From Elephas maximus indicus (lineage: Eukaryota > Chordata > Mammalia > Proboscidea > Elephantidae), in contig NC_064831.1 in assembly GCF_024166365.1 (NCBI RefSeq), positions 24,852,768 through 24,916,767 of the forward strand: a DNA stretch of 64,000 bases, written 5' to 3'. The position numbers and the translations under genes were made by a program. The notes below the pieces were generated by a model. It had not been told where the DNA came from, did not search any database, and was given only the letters and a program-made list of their open reading frames with translations. Each line of letters opens with the position of its first letter. Positions within the stretch are counted from its first letter, which is position 1. Below, piece after piece: positions 37,201 to 63,799 of the stretch.

Positions 37201-40200
37201 TTTCAAAGCTATAACCTACCATGATGGCTTTTAAGAATTTTATAATTTTATCTTGTATCAAGATAATCTTAATGACTAGTGATTAGTAATATAGTATCAA
37301 AATTCAGAAATGCCTGGTTGTAGATTCCCAAAAAACAGAGTTTAGCTTGTAATATGAATAAATGTGTGGAATCAATGTACGGTTTCTTTTGAATTTCACT
37401 ATTGTGCATGCAGTTCTTTCTTGATCCTTGAACAAAGTGTCCCCTTCCTAGAAACTGGCCTCCAGCTGGGTGTGATGAGGTACTATTTACTCTTTCAAAC
37501 CATTAATCCACCCATAGCCTGTTGCAGCAATAAACTACTAAATGCTATCTGAATAATGGCCTGAAATACCAGCAACTTGCTTTCAGTATCCTTTAACCAC
37601 AAAGCTGACCTTTAGAAAATGTAAATGGTGGTTTAAGCATATACTATTAAGATGGAGAAGGAGCCCTGGTGGCATAATGGTTAAGCACACAACTACTAAC
37701 CAAAAGGTCAGCGGTTTGAACCAAACAGCCATTCTGTGGGAGAAAGATGTAGCAATCTGTTTCCCTAAAGATTACAGCCTTGGAAACTCTATGGGGCAGG
37801 TTCACTCTGTCCTAGAGGGTCACCATGAATTGGAATTGACTTGATGGCAACCAGTATTAAGACGGATGAAGGCCAAACATTATATAATGAAAGACTTTAT
37901 CAATAGATGTCCATTTATGAAAGCGATAATTGTGTCCTTTTTTGAAAATCTAGCACCTAGTTTGGGAATTTTAACATTTCTTCTATCGTATGATTATGTT
38001 AACCCCTTTTAGAAAATCCATCCATTTAATTTCTGTATTTTATATTCACTAAGATAAATTGGTTGGTCTCTTGATTTCACATGGTGTGGCAGAGATGACA
38101 AGATATTTCCACTTATCCATTTTTTCTTCTTTTGTATCAAAATAATCTTTTTATTTTAGCTGTGAACTTTGCAGCTACTCAATTTCATTTCCTATCATCC
38201 TTGAAGCTAGATTTAAGCCATATGACTGAGTTCTGGCCAGTGAAATCTATGGAGATACATGCAGAAGAGTGTGTTACTTCTGGGAAGGAAGTCTTCTCAA
38301 CAAGATGGAAAACTTCTTCTTTCCTACTTTTTGCTGTCTAAAATATGTATTAAATGGCTGGAGGTCCAGCGGCCATCTTGGACCATGAATTGACTCTGGG
38401 AATGGAAGCCTCACATAGCAGATACCAGAACAGTAATATAGAAAGAGCCTGGGTTCCTGACATCTTTGAGCCCTATGCCAGTACAGGACCGCCAATAGCC
38501 ACATTTCATTTAGTGTCCATTTTTTAGTTCTTTTGTAATTGCAGCCAAACCTACTCCGTAAAAAAAAAAAAAAAAATTTTTTTTTTTTTTATACACAGGT
38601 TAAATGGTTCATTTTTTATATTTTACCTTCAAAAACAAATACGTTAACCAAATATTTCCTTTTTTGATAGTGACCGAGAAGATGAAATGGCAAAAGCACT
38701 TCTCACCTTTGGCCCTTTGATAGTGGTAGTAGATGCTGTGAGCTGGCAAGATTACTTGGGAGGCGTGATACAGCACCACTGCTCTAGCGGAGAAGCAAAC
38801 CATGCTGTTCTAGTAACTGGGTTTGATACAACAGGTATGTGCTGATTGCTTCCACCTTCAGCTCTAATTGCCAAATGATCACCGTTGGCTTAGAATGTTG
38901 AAATTTGGTCCTTCCCAACTCCTAGTAGACTTCTAAGTATAAATCTCTTGCAAGATTCCACCTATAAATTTTGGTAGATACCTTGTTAAAATGATGATAA
39001 TTCTTGTTTAAAATATATTCATTTTCCATGTGAAATGTTTAGGATAATTGTTGGGAAAAAAGAGAATGTTTATAATTTTATACATTTCTAGATTTTTTTG
39101 CCTTAACTCCCTAGAAATGTGTGACTGTTTTTATTTTATACAGTGTCTGCATTAAGGGAAATTAATTTAGACATATATTTCTACTGTTCAGAGTGGTACA
39201 TTACCTATAGCTCAAGTTTCCTTAGCTAGCTTAACTTTACATTACACTTTTAATCTTTTTTCCCAGAGCTACTCTTATTTATCAAGAACCCAATTTTAAA
39301 GACACATCTGCATTCACAAGTGTGAGTTTTTCAGTGTTGGTTATGATTTTATGTTTTACAGGAAGTACTCCATATTGGATCGTCCGGAACTCGTGGGGGA
39401 GTTCGTGGGGAGTGGATGGCTATGCCCATGTAAAAATGGGAGCTAATATTTGTGGTAAGTAATGAATTTTTTTCTATAATGAATTTATGTTTAAAAATCC
39501 AGATTAAATGCCAAGGAAGACTCTTTGAAAGTATTAAAACTATAAAAGTATACAGTTTATAATATGGTTCTTATACACTCAGATCATTTTTGTAGTAGTA
39601 ATTTTCATCTTTCAATTATTTTTAAAAAATTAATTAATTAATAAAAATAAAAAGTAGTTTTAAACAGACTATTGCACATACTTATTTTTAAAATAGTCTC
39701 TGAAGAGGCCTATAGTAAAAACAAATAAAATATAATAAGCAAAAAATGATAAGGTATAGTAATAATTTATCAGTTAGCTGCTTCAAAAACCAGATAAACA
39801 CTCAACTTAGGAGGCTGACTTTCTCCAGATATGTCTTTTAGTTCCAAATTTGCATTTTATATCTGTGTAAATTCCTCTTAATTTGCATATTATACTACTT
39901 AAGGATTATCAAAAATAACTTTTTCATTGGAATCAAAGTTATCTTTCAGCTGAATATCTGAGCATTAGGGTTGTTTCCTGAGATTCTGTTTATATGCCCT
40001 TTGTCACATACAAAATCTTAGCATAATAAACCACCCAAAACCCAGTGCCATCGAGTTGATTCTGACTCATAGCGACCGTATAGGACAGAGTAGAACTGCC
40101 CCATAGAGTTTCCAAGGAGCTCCTGGCGGATTTGAACTGCCGACCATTTGGTTAGCAGCCGTAGCACTTAACCACTGTGCCACCAGGGTTTCCTGTTAGC

Positions 40201-42509
40201 ATAATACCCACTAGAAATCAGAGGCTTAAACAAATATCAAAAGTGCTCTTTTCCTGAATAACAAACTTTCTAAAATAAACAACCAACTAGCTAGTGAACA
40301 GTTTAAAGTTGAAATTAAGCCTGTGTTCTAAAACATTTGATCTGGAAAATCAGCACATTTTCTGAATCAAGCTAGACCCAAGCTGATATTGCATGTTCGA
40401 ACAATCATTTAGTTTCCTGTTACAAATAGTTCCGACATATGTAGAACTTTTAAAAAATTATAGAACCCTTCAGATTGAGACTGATGAAAGAGAGTCATAG
40501 AAATATTTTTACTCAATCTAGTGACTGTTAAGGAGCCTTGGTGGCACAGTGGTTAACTGCTCAACTGCTAACCAAAAGGCCAGCAGTTCAAATCCACCAG
40601 TGGCTCCACGGGAGAAAGATGTGACTTTCTATTTCCATAAAGGTTACAGCCTTAGAAACCCTATGAGGCAGTTCTGTTCTGTCCTGTAGGGTCATTATGA
40701 GTCAGAGTGGACTAGGCAGCACACAACAGAGTAACTTACCATCCAATCATTCTATAAAGTAGAATCCTTTATAGATAATAAGTGACCTGCTATATGACCC
40801 CAACCCATATAGGGTCGCCATGAGTCAGAACCGACTTGACAGCAACTGGTGTTTTGTTTTGTACGGGTTTCTATGATCCCAGTGAAACAGCTTTTATAAA
40901 TTATGTATTGAAAAATGTTGACAGCACAGGAATCTTTCAGCCAGAGCGCTGGCAGCCCAATCAGACCTCCACTTTCCAGTGCCCTTGGGGCTTTTACGTT
41001 ATTGGAATTGCAGATCAATGACTTCTGCCATTCATTGAACTCCTGCTTGCTACTGAACACACATGATGTCTTTGACTGTACGAGTGGTGGAGCCTGGGTT
41101 TTCTGTTTTCAAAGCTGTGGCGGGAGAGTGCCAAGATCATAATTCAGATATTGGCTCACAGTTGCCTCGATTACGACTATGCCTCACGCGTTCTCTTCCC
41201 CATCTCTAAGAGTGGCTTGGGATAATTTTCTCCCCCCACCTTAGTTCATAGTTTTTACCTGGTAAGCAAGTATGTACAAACCCAAATCCTTCTTGAAAGT
41301 GAATATTTCCTGAAAGTTGACTCCCAGTGATGGCCACATTACCTCTATAAGGTAGATAGCATTTGATGAACCCAAAAGATGTCAAAAATCTTGTTAATTA
41401 CAGCAAAATAGCAGCCTTCAGATGCCATTGTTTTGGTAAATAATGTGCCCACAGAAATAACATGCCCACACACAGAATGTGCACAAATGATGAAATTAAG
41501 TCAAACAGTTCTGGCATAGCTTGCCCATGCATATGCCACACGTCTCCTGACATTTCCAGAAGGGGATGTCTGCCTTACTCACCCATCCTTCCCTATTACA
41601 GGTACATCCTATTGTTGTGTTCATTTTCTTTCATCTCCTGCTTATGTGTTTAAAAATAGTCCAAAAATGTAACTTTTGATCATAATTGTATAATAAAAGT
41701 ATAATCCATGGTCAAGAAGTCATGGATCCAGATTGGTAGTCCCCCGGTAATCAGAAAATAAATAATTGGAACTGTGCATTTGTTTCTATTAAGTTGATAA
41801 TTATAGTGCATTAGGTCAACAGTTGAATGTGAAAAGCTTATCAGATCGTCTTAAGTGAAGCCATTAGGTTATGTTAGGTCTGCTTGTTCCCTAGTTTAAT
41901 TATGTCTTCTTAGTGTTAATTGAAATCAGCAACTTGTAAAAAAATATTGGCATAGTGTGTTTACAAAAATAATACACAGAAGGGGTTGTGTGGTTGGCAA
42001 AAAAGTACATAATAGGCACTTTTTTGTGTGAAAACCATGATAAGCTATTTATTGTTTTCCATGATGTTGGGGTCTATCTTCTTGTGAGTTGGGAAAGCAT
42101 AATATACTTGTGATTTATTGATTTTGTTAATTAAAATTCAAATCTTAGCATTTGAATTTTAGAATTATATTTAAAAAACCCTATAAATTATATATGCATG
42201 CAATTCAGATTTCAGATGCATTCACGTATTGACTTAACAACTATTTGTTGTTGTTATTCTCTTGAAACAAAAATATCAAGCATCTCTTCTGAGTTCTGCT
42301 TTTGCAGTTTTCGTGTTTACATCAGTGGGTCATTATGACTATGAAATTATTTTCTTAGTAGATATTAACTTTTTATGAAACCAAGGGAGAAATAAGTTTT
42401 AATTTGCTGTTTAAAAAGCATTTAAAGAAGGAATAGGCCAGTACTAAGAATTCCTTTTTTTTTTTCCCGTTTAGGTATTGCAGATTCCGTTTCTGCTGTA
42501 TTCGTGTGA
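7177..42509 (+). CDS. CTSO: Cathepsin O, exons 2-8 (5' partial)
   Basis: Lysosomal cysteine protease of the papain family (peptidase C1A). The join 7177-7285, 8266-8405, 27718-27885, 29811-29932, 38671-38834, 39362-39454, 42475-42509 gives 276 codons plus stop. Together with the 45 residues expected from the unseen exon 1 this is 321, the length of human CTSO as I recall it, so I number by that. Residues 46-107 are the C-terminal part of the I29-type inhibitory propeptide; the mature enzyme should start near Leu108. The oxyanion Gln126, nucleophile Cys132 (in CGGCWAF, Gly where most cathepsins have Ser), His269 (EANHAV) and Asn289 (RNSWGSSWG) are all present. All six introns are GT-AG and in phase, so the gene looks functional. 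Exon 1 with the signal peptide, and the promoter, lie outside the window. Identification rests on near-identity to the human protein from memory. Confidence 0.97.
7468..7855 (-). mobile_element. Older antisense SINE split by a younger SINE
   Basis: Long-type SINE of the 'catgtgtttcagggtagaac' kind. Its left part (7468-7582) and right part (7749-7855, 'ccaggcctttcttctgagg' through the head) are separated by the sense SINE at 7584-7747. The two halves join in the expected order when the insert is removed. Confidence 0.85.
7584..7747 (+). mobile_element. AfroSINE, sense, nested
   Basis: Complete short-type copy from 'gggagccctggtggtgctgt' to a T-rich tail. It is flanked by an imperfect target duplication ('tatgatatttt' on the left, 'tatgatcttt' on the right) derived from the host SINE. 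Confidence 0.92.
8266..8405 (+). CDS. CTSO: CTSO exon 3
   Basis: 140 nt; completes codon 82 and encodes residues 83-128, spanning the end of the propeptide and the start of the mature enzyme ([10 protein letters not shown] from Leu108). The oxyanion-hole Gln is in VRNQKM. An N-V-S sequon lies at Asn105. Acceptor 'tttccattcag', donor 'gtaagt'. Confidence 0.96.
9190..9725 (+). mobile_element. L1 3' end fragment (old)
   Basis: Contains 'agatcagaagaactggatgg', which corresponds to the 3' UTR of the L1 at 18791-26332, and ends in an A-rich tail near 'aaataaattataaaaaatac'. 5' truncated and diverged. Confidence 0.6.
11345..14445 (-). mobile_element. RTE-clade LINE, near full length
   Basis: About 3.1 kb, antisense to CTSO. 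The minus strand shows, in order: a 5' region with a short palindrome near 14352, an endonuclease-like part (13991-13758), a linker/RT N-terminal part (13033-12533), the RT segment [19 protein letters not shown] with [10 protein letters not shown] (12528-12220), and a 3' end sharing the SINE tail. The ORF is broken by many stops. The clade is recognised from the BovB-like RT motifs. Confidence 0.9.
15282..15424 (-). mobile_element. AfroSINE, antisense
   Basis: Short type with a small internal loss after 'tataactgccccaaggagca'. Flanks carry a short direct repeat ('tctatgc' on both sides). Confidence 0.9.
16006..16585 (+). mobile_element. RTE-clade LINE, 3' end fragment
   Basis: Sense copy of the C-terminal region and 3' UTR ending 'ggcacctaacaacaacgaca', the CAA-repeat tail typical of this element. 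Collinear with 57855-58470. 5' truncated. Confidence 0.9.
16592..16745 (+). mobile_element. AfroSINE, sense
   Basis: Short type from 'ggttagcacagtggttaaga' to 'gactcaaggatagtgggtat', inserted at the 3' junction of the RTE copy. A 'tataggggtta'-like direct repeat recurs on both sides. Confidence 0.9.
16887..17100 (+). mobile_element. Long-type SINE with a 48-nt SINE-tail insert
   Basis: Sense long-type SINE ('gaggtccctgggtggtccaa' to 'ggggtcaccatgagtcgg'). At 16930-16977 it is interrupted by 48 nt of SINE 3' tail ('tatgagtcagaactgaccc'), bounded by the 6-bp direct repeat 'actaac' (16924-16929 and 16978-16983). Confidence 0.8.
17141..17266. repeat. 63-bp tandem duplication
   Basis: Two copies beginning 'tactagacagtactgaagg' at 17141 and 17204, nearly identical (one C/T difference at 'gttcctacc' versus 'gttcttacc'). 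A local duplication in CTSO intron 3. Confidence 0.95.
18252..26768 (-). mobile_element. RTE-clade LINE split by an L1
   Basis: Left part 18252-18790 (the RTE 3' end on the minus strand) and right part 26345-26768 (the next RTE segment inward, 'ttgatccaagtaataatctt' to 'cctgatctatgtgcag') are collinear with the copy at 11345-12250. The L1 lies between them. Confidence 0.88.
18791..26332 (-). mobile_element. Full-length-like L1 with target duplication
   Basis: 7.5 kb, antisense to CTSO. On the minus strand: 5' UTR (26332-25060), ORF1 remnant with coiled-coil-like Glu/Lys-rich sequence (25050-24715 and on), endonuclease remnant (23357-22992, NIHAPSDS and IIVGDF), RT (22000-20912, with FADDMILY and AFDKVQHSF), ORF2 C-terminus (20679-19796), then a 3' UTR ending 'aaagcacaataaaaatt'. 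Target duplication 'aacatgcctttt' (18779-18790) and 'aatatgcctttt' (26333-26344). ORFs are interrupted by stops and frameshifts. Confidence 0.95.
27718..27885 (+). CDS. CTSO: CTSO exon 4 (active-site cysteine)
   Basis: 168 nt, exactly 56 codons, residues 129-184. It opens with [15 protein letters not shown], with the nucleophile Cys132 at 27727-27729, and contains the papain-family GCNGG motif. An ATG-less reading frame runs on past the donor 'gtgaat' to 27924, but splicing is required to reach the next conserved segment. Residue 145 (27766-27768) is Cys where I recall Tyr in human. Confidence 0.97.
28525..28582 (+). mobile_element. RTE 3'-tail fragment
   Basis: About 55 nt: 'gggtcgctatgagtcggaac' followed by 'cacctaatgacaacaaca'. 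Strongly 5'-truncated insertion or remnant; it abuts the SINE that follows. Confidence 0.75.
28594..28750 (+). mobile_element. AfroSINE, sense, first of tandem pair
   Basis: Short type, head slightly diverged, T-rich tail. Flanked by 'atatgctttgg' (28583-28593) and 'atatgatttgg' (28751-28761). Confidence 0.9.
28762..28925 (+). mobile_element. AfroSINE, sense, second of tandem pair
   Basis: Short type, complete. Flanked by 'atatgatttgg' (28751-28761) and 'atatgccttga' (28926-28936), the same target word as the preceding copy. Confidence 0.92.
28981..29176 (+). mobile_element. Long-type SINE, sense
   Basis: 'tccctgggtggtgcaaatga' head, 'ctggtgatcttcttccaaaa' middle, 'atggggtcgccataagtagc' tail. 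Diverged. Confidence 0.85.
29300..29452 (-). mobile_element. AfroSINE, antisense
   Basis: Short type, 'attctgactcatagtgaccc' to 'ttcgccaccagggctcc'. Confidence 0.92.
29811..29932 (+). CDS. CTSO: CTSO exon 5
   Basis: 122 nt, residues 185-224 plus two bases of codon 225. It begins [13 protein letters not shown] and ends GYSAYDF, part of the interdomain region of the mature protease. The acceptor is a strong T tract plus 'cag'; the donor is 'gtaaat'. Confidence 0.96.
30169..30369 (+). mobile_element. Long-type SINE with perfect target duplication
   Basis: Complete ~200-nt copy from 'aggcctggttgcacaatgg' to a CAA-repeat tail, bounded by the identical 15-mer 'aaatccagtttaagg' at 30154-30168 and 30370-30384. 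The tail is RTE-like (CAA repeat) rather than T-rich. Confidence 0.95.
30895..31378 (+). mobile_element. L1 3' UTR fragment
   Basis: Sense. 'gaccagacttctggcctgat', 'ctgtagcccccagacaactt' and the end 'gtaaactttcacataaagca' plus 'caataaaattaaaaaaat' match the 3' UTR of the full-length L1. 5' truncated. Confidence 0.8.
33495..33610 (-). mobile_element. RTE 3'-end fragment
   Basis: Antisense: 'acgtgccatcgagtcagttc', 'acaacagaacaaaacactgc', matching the extreme 3' end of the RTE at 11345. Confidence 0.8.
33799..33956 (+). mobile_element. AfroSINE, sense
   Basis: Short type, 'agagccctggcagtgtagtg' to 'gacttgatgacaatggctc' and a T-rich tail. Confidence 0.92.
34445..36112 (+). mobile_element. L1, 5'-truncated, sense
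   Basis: About 1.7 kb. Starts inside the ORF2 C-terminal half (counterpart of about 21000 in the antisense full-length copy) and continues into the 3' UTR. Two recognisable protein pieces are at 35169-35408 ([17 protein letters not shown]) and 35482-35718 ([14 protein letters not shown]). Frames are broken. The end near 'cacctggagcaaacgaaaac' lacks a clean poly(A). Confidence 0.93.
37010..37170 (+). mobile_element. Long-type SINE, sense, diverged
   Basis: 'ctactaaggttggcagtttg', 'atgcctggctatctacttcc', 'atgatgagtcagaattaact'. The head is largely lost. Confidence 0.8.
37660..37854 (+). mobile_element. Long-type SINE, sense, with target duplication
   Basis: 'ggagccctggtggcataatg' to 'ttgacttgatggcaaccag'. 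Flanked by 'tattaagatggagaa' (37645-37659) and 'tattaagacggatgaa' (from 37855), an imperfect duplication. Confidence 0.92.
38671..38834 (+). CDS. CTSO: CTSO exon 6 (active-site histidine)
   Basis: 164 nt; completes Ser225 and encodes residues 226-279 plus one base of codon 280. It contains the catalytic His269 in [13 protein letters not shown]. Acceptor 'ttttttgatag', donor 'gtatgt'. Confidence 0.97.
38835..39361 (+). other. CTSO intron 6
   Basis: 527 bp GT-AG intron, AT-rich, with no recognisable repeat or structured element. Confidence 0.95.
39362..39454 (+). CDS. CTSO: CTSO exon 7 (active-site asparagine)
   Basis: 93 nt, codons 280 (completed) to 310 plus one base of 311. It includes [14 protein letters not shown], which carries the catalytic Asn289. 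Acceptor 'atgttttacag', donor 'gtaagt'. Confidence 0.97.
40029..40194 (-). mobile_element. AfroSINE, antisense
   Basis: Complete short type, 'cagtgccatcgagttgattc' to 'tgtgccaccagggtttcct'. 'ttagcataata' occurs on both sides, consistent with target duplication. Confidence 0.94.
40531..40730 (+). mobile_element. Long-type SINE, sense
   Basis: 'ggagccttggtggcacagtg', 'acgggagaaagatgtgactt', 'ggactaggcagcacacaaca'. Together with the antisense copy 340 bp upstream it forms an inverted pair. Confidence 0.92.
40807..40860 (+). mobile_element. SINE 3'-tail fragment
   Basis: 54 nt, 'tatagggtcgccatgagtca' through 'agcaactggtgttttgtttt'. Only the tail is present. Confidence 0.75.
42475..42509 (+). 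CDS. CTSO: CTSO exon 8 (terminal coding part)
   Basis: 35 nt coding for the C-terminal residues [11 protein letters not shown], then TGA at 42507-42509. The acceptor is an unusually long pyrimidine tract ending 'cccgtttag'. The 3' UTR follows; its end is not certain. Confidence 0.95.
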
Positions 42510-43243
42510 TACGTTGGGCATATCAAGAGACAGTTCCAAATATTAAGCTTTTTATAATGAAATGTAAAATAGTACTTCATTCTAAAGCATCGTTCACCCT
42601 TAGGTTTCCACAACCCAGCGAGAGAAGGTTCCAGGGCCTTGTAGTATTTGACCTGAGAGTGGTCCCCTCTTGTAGAGGGATGGACAGCCAAAGTCAGCAG
42701 GAAGAACACCCGCACCCATCAGCTGGCAGGACCTGTGAAACAGGTTACCACTCTGGTCCAGTTAGGAGACATCTTAGATCATTTCAGCTTGAAGAGTCGA
42801 TATTTTTTTGTTTGCTCATTTCCTTTTTTTTTTTTAATGAGAAACTTTAGGTAAATCAAAGTGACAATAAGAGTTTCTTTTTCTTTGTGGGATTGCAGTC
42901 ACCCACATTAGTTTACCCCATGTACAGGAATGGCCAGGCTGAAATTACATGTGCCTCTCATATCAGCAGCCCGTAAGATGGAATACTGTAAGGATTTTGA
43001 GCCATCAGTTACTTTATCTCAAGCAAATGTTGCTCACCCCTTGAAGTGTAGAGAGATTATGTGGAAGGAATTAAAAGGGCAAAATGGCTTCTTAAGAGAA
43101 ACAAACTAATTGAAATTAAATGACCAGTATGGCATCCAACAATGTGATGAGGAACCGTAATTAGCATTGCTTGAAAGACAAACTGTTGTTCTGAAATTTC
43201 ATTGTCAGTAAGAATCCAATAGGTTTTCTTATTGTGTTCTTCT

Positions 43244-43423
43244 TAGAGCCCTGGTGGCACAGTGGTAAAGAGCTTGGCTGCTAACCAAAAGGCTGGCAGT
43301 TCTAATCCACAAGCTGCTCCTTGGAAACCCTATGGGGCAGTTCTGCTGTGTTCTATAGGGTCGCTATGCATCAGAATGGACTAGGCAGCAGTGGGTTTGT
43401 TTTTTGTTTTGTTTTTTTTTTAA
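43244..43423 (+). mobile_element. AfroSINE in the CTSO/TDO2 3' region
   Basis: Complete short type, 'gagccctggtggcacagtgg' to a long T/G-rich tail. It lies 735 bp after the CTSO stop and probably inside the CTSO 3' UTR. It is antisense to TDO2. Confidence 0.94.
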
Positions 43424-43517
43424 GGCAAGTTTCAGATGGATATCTGCCATTGGTCATCAAGAGTTCTAGGAAATACAGGCAGTGTTTCAAAAACAATACA
43501 TGGTAAAAAGACTAATT

Positions 43518-43523
43518 TTTATT
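43518..43523 (-). promoter_or_regulatory. Candidate TDO2 polyadenylation signal
   Basis: AATAAA on the minus strand, about 385 nt past the TDO2 stop. A second AATAAA on this strand lies at 43566-43571. A 3' UTR of about 400 nt would fit the transcript length I recall for mammalian TDO2. The choice between the two is inferred. Confidence 0.5.
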
Positions 43524-43585
43524 TATGAAAATTTTAATCAAAAGTCCTTGTACAGAATGATGCATTTTATTGTATAAATATTTGA

Positions 43586-43591
43586 AATAAA
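43586..43591 (+). promoter_or_regulatory. Candidate CTSO polyadenylation signal
   Basis: Canonical AATAAA on the plus strand 1.08 kb past the CTSO stop. Alternatives on the same strand are ATTAAA at 43070-43075 and 43115-43120, and AATAAA at 43756-43761 and 43853-43858. Use of any of the last three would make CTSO overlap the TDO2 transcript tail. Which is used cannot be decided from sequence. Confidence 0.35.
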
Positions 43592-43906
43592 TGAAGTTTA
43601 CAAGCTGATAAAGTTTGAAACAGTGAGAAAATTATTACATTAAGGAAGTAAGTGAATTATCAAGGGAAATTGAATTTTTAATAGAAAAATGCTCTGGGTA
43701 CAGTGTTAAAATTTAACTGAATATTTTTATCTTAATCTTATCACAAACTTGAGGTAATAAAATGATTTTTGAAATTGAATCAGAACACCGTGGTGCTTAA
43801 CTTGTATATACACATATTAAGGCTATTCGTGTACTCATGAAAATTCATAGAAAATAAAAAATATACAGTGAGAAATCACTGTTCTTCATGGATTTTGCAG
43901 GTGATT

Positions 43907-62272
<18,366 letters not shown>

Positions 62273-62548
62273 TTAAAATCAACAAAGGCCAATTCAGCCC
62301 TATTTTATGCCAGAAATACATATTAATAATAAATTTATAATACCTTCCTTCTATTGAATCCTTTAGAGTGCCAGGCACATTGTCTAAATGTCTTATGTTC
62401 ATTATTGTTACCTTTATTCCTCTCAACATCCCTCTAATTTAGATCTTTTAAGGATGTAACACATGACCCAGTTCTAACTTCTCTTATGCAGACTGGAGGT
62501 ATGTGGGAAAGCAGAAGCGATACTTAACCCTACCTACAGACTGAGAAG

Positions 62549-62583
62549 AAACCCTGGTGGCGTAATGGTTAAGAGCTACAGGC
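62549..62583 (+). mobile_element. SINE head fragment
   Basis: 35 nt, 'aaccctggtggcgtaatggt' to 'aagagctaca', the start of the tRNA-like head only. A 3'-truncated remnant. Confidence 0.75.
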
Positions 62584-63386
62584 TAAGAAATTAATATTCA
62601 CCAAACTAAGTGAAAGACTGTGATGGTTAAAGACCTTGAAATTTTAAAGCTGTTATTTAAAATGTAGTGTTTTGTCTATCTGTGAAAATCTTAGCCGTGT
62701 ATAGACACAGAGTAGATGGGAAGGGGGGCAGATGTTTGTGGTAAGTCGATAGTGACAAGAACTTCATATTATTCTCATGGCTAATTCCCAGGGGCATTAT
62801 CCAGTATATCCTTGTTTAGAATATCCGTTTGAGTCCAAGGATATTTGTTTAAACCTGAATCCCTGCCAAAGCATTTCTGTTGAAGGATTTAGGCAGGGAC
62901 TTTTGCTTTGAGTTTGTTTTCCCCTTCCTTGAAGGCCTTCTCAATAATAACATTGGCACTAAAGAAGGGTGATACAATGTAATACACTGGAAGAAGCATA
63001 GTTGGAATCAGTTCATCTGAAGTTACTAACAATGTCTCCTGGGGTAAAAAAAAAAATTATTTCCCTGAAATTCAGTTAACGCTTTTGAAAAATGGCCAAG
63101 AGTTACCCGTCTACAAACAGAAACCTACTATACAAAATCTTAAGACTGTGATAGATGTGGGGAGACATTTTGACTCCTTTAGACTGTTCACAGAGGGCAT
63201 AAAATACTTCTTCCTGTAAGCAGGTCCTCTCTTAATATTGCAAGCCTCTAGAAACCAAAAACCAAGGACTTTGTCATATGCATCTATTTTCCCTCAGAAT
63301 GTAGCAGTGTTTGGCATAAGGTAAGCACTGGGTGATAATTTTACAAATAAATGAATTAAATAATCAATGTGGTTATTAGATGAGCA

Positions 63387-63518
63387 TTGTTGTTAGGTTG
63401 TTAGGTACCGTCTCATAGAGACCCTATGGGACACATTCCAAGAAGCAGCTGTTGGATTTGAACTGCCAACTTTTTGGTTAGCAGCCAAGCCCTCAACCAC
63501 CACACCACCAGGGCTCCA
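63387..63518 (-). mobile_element. AfroSINE, minus strand, internally shortened
   Basis: 'ggttgttaggtaccgtctca' to 'caccaccagggctcc'. The part between 'gggacac' and 'attccaagaagcag' is shorter than in complete copies. Confidence 0.85.
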
Positions 63519-63799
63519 GGTAAGCATAAAAAAAAAAAAAAAGCATAGAAGTCCAATAATCTTAAAGCTCTCTAGTGCCTCCTATTTGGAACTGTCATTT
63601 AAGTAAAGGCTATGTTCCTGTACTAACTAGGGAAATCCAACTATAACTTCAAATTTTGTTTAGAGAGGCTTTGGGGATGCAAATTTTCATATTTGTACAA
63701 AGAGCAAAGCAAATAATTGTGTATCAGCTTACACAAGCTTTTTTTCAGGATTAACTTTGTGCCATAGGAAAATTTCACTTTCTAATAAAGATAGCTACT

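Larger units (their letters stand above)
29933..38670 (+). other. CTSO intron 5, 8.7 kb
   Basis: Holds a SINE with clear target duplication (30169-30369), an L1 3' UTR (30895-31378), an ancient repeat (32280-34310) interrupted by an RTE end and a SINE, a 5'-truncated L1 (34445-36112), and SINEs at 37010-37170 and 37660-37854. Nothing is recognised in 30385-30890, 31380-32270, 36113-37000 and 37870-38670 apart from A/T homopolymers at 36578-36597 and 38560-38592. Confidence 0.9.
39455..42474 (+). other. CTSO intron 7
   Basis: 3.0 kb. An antisense SINE (40029-40194) and sense SINEs (40531-40730, 40807-40860 fragment) form inverted pairs. 39455-40020 and 40862-42440 are AT-rich with nothing recognised. 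Confidence 0.9.
42510..43906. other. Convergent 3' region between CTSO and TDO2
   Basis: 1,397 bp between the two stop codons. It must contain the 3' UTRs of both genes. One sense-to-CTSO SINE (43244-43423) sits in the middle; candidate poly(A) signals on both strands lie between 43070 and 43858, and those of the two strands interleave between 43518 and 43591. 42510-43240 carries a short T tract at 42826-42835 and no recognised repeat. Confidence 0.85.

Noticed and set aside
43244-43423. tRNA-like sequence (A-box and B-box words in SINE heads)
   Set aside because: The head is the tRNA-derived part of the SINE and is followed by the SINE body; no stand-alone tRNA gene with a proper cloverleaf was found here or elsewhere.
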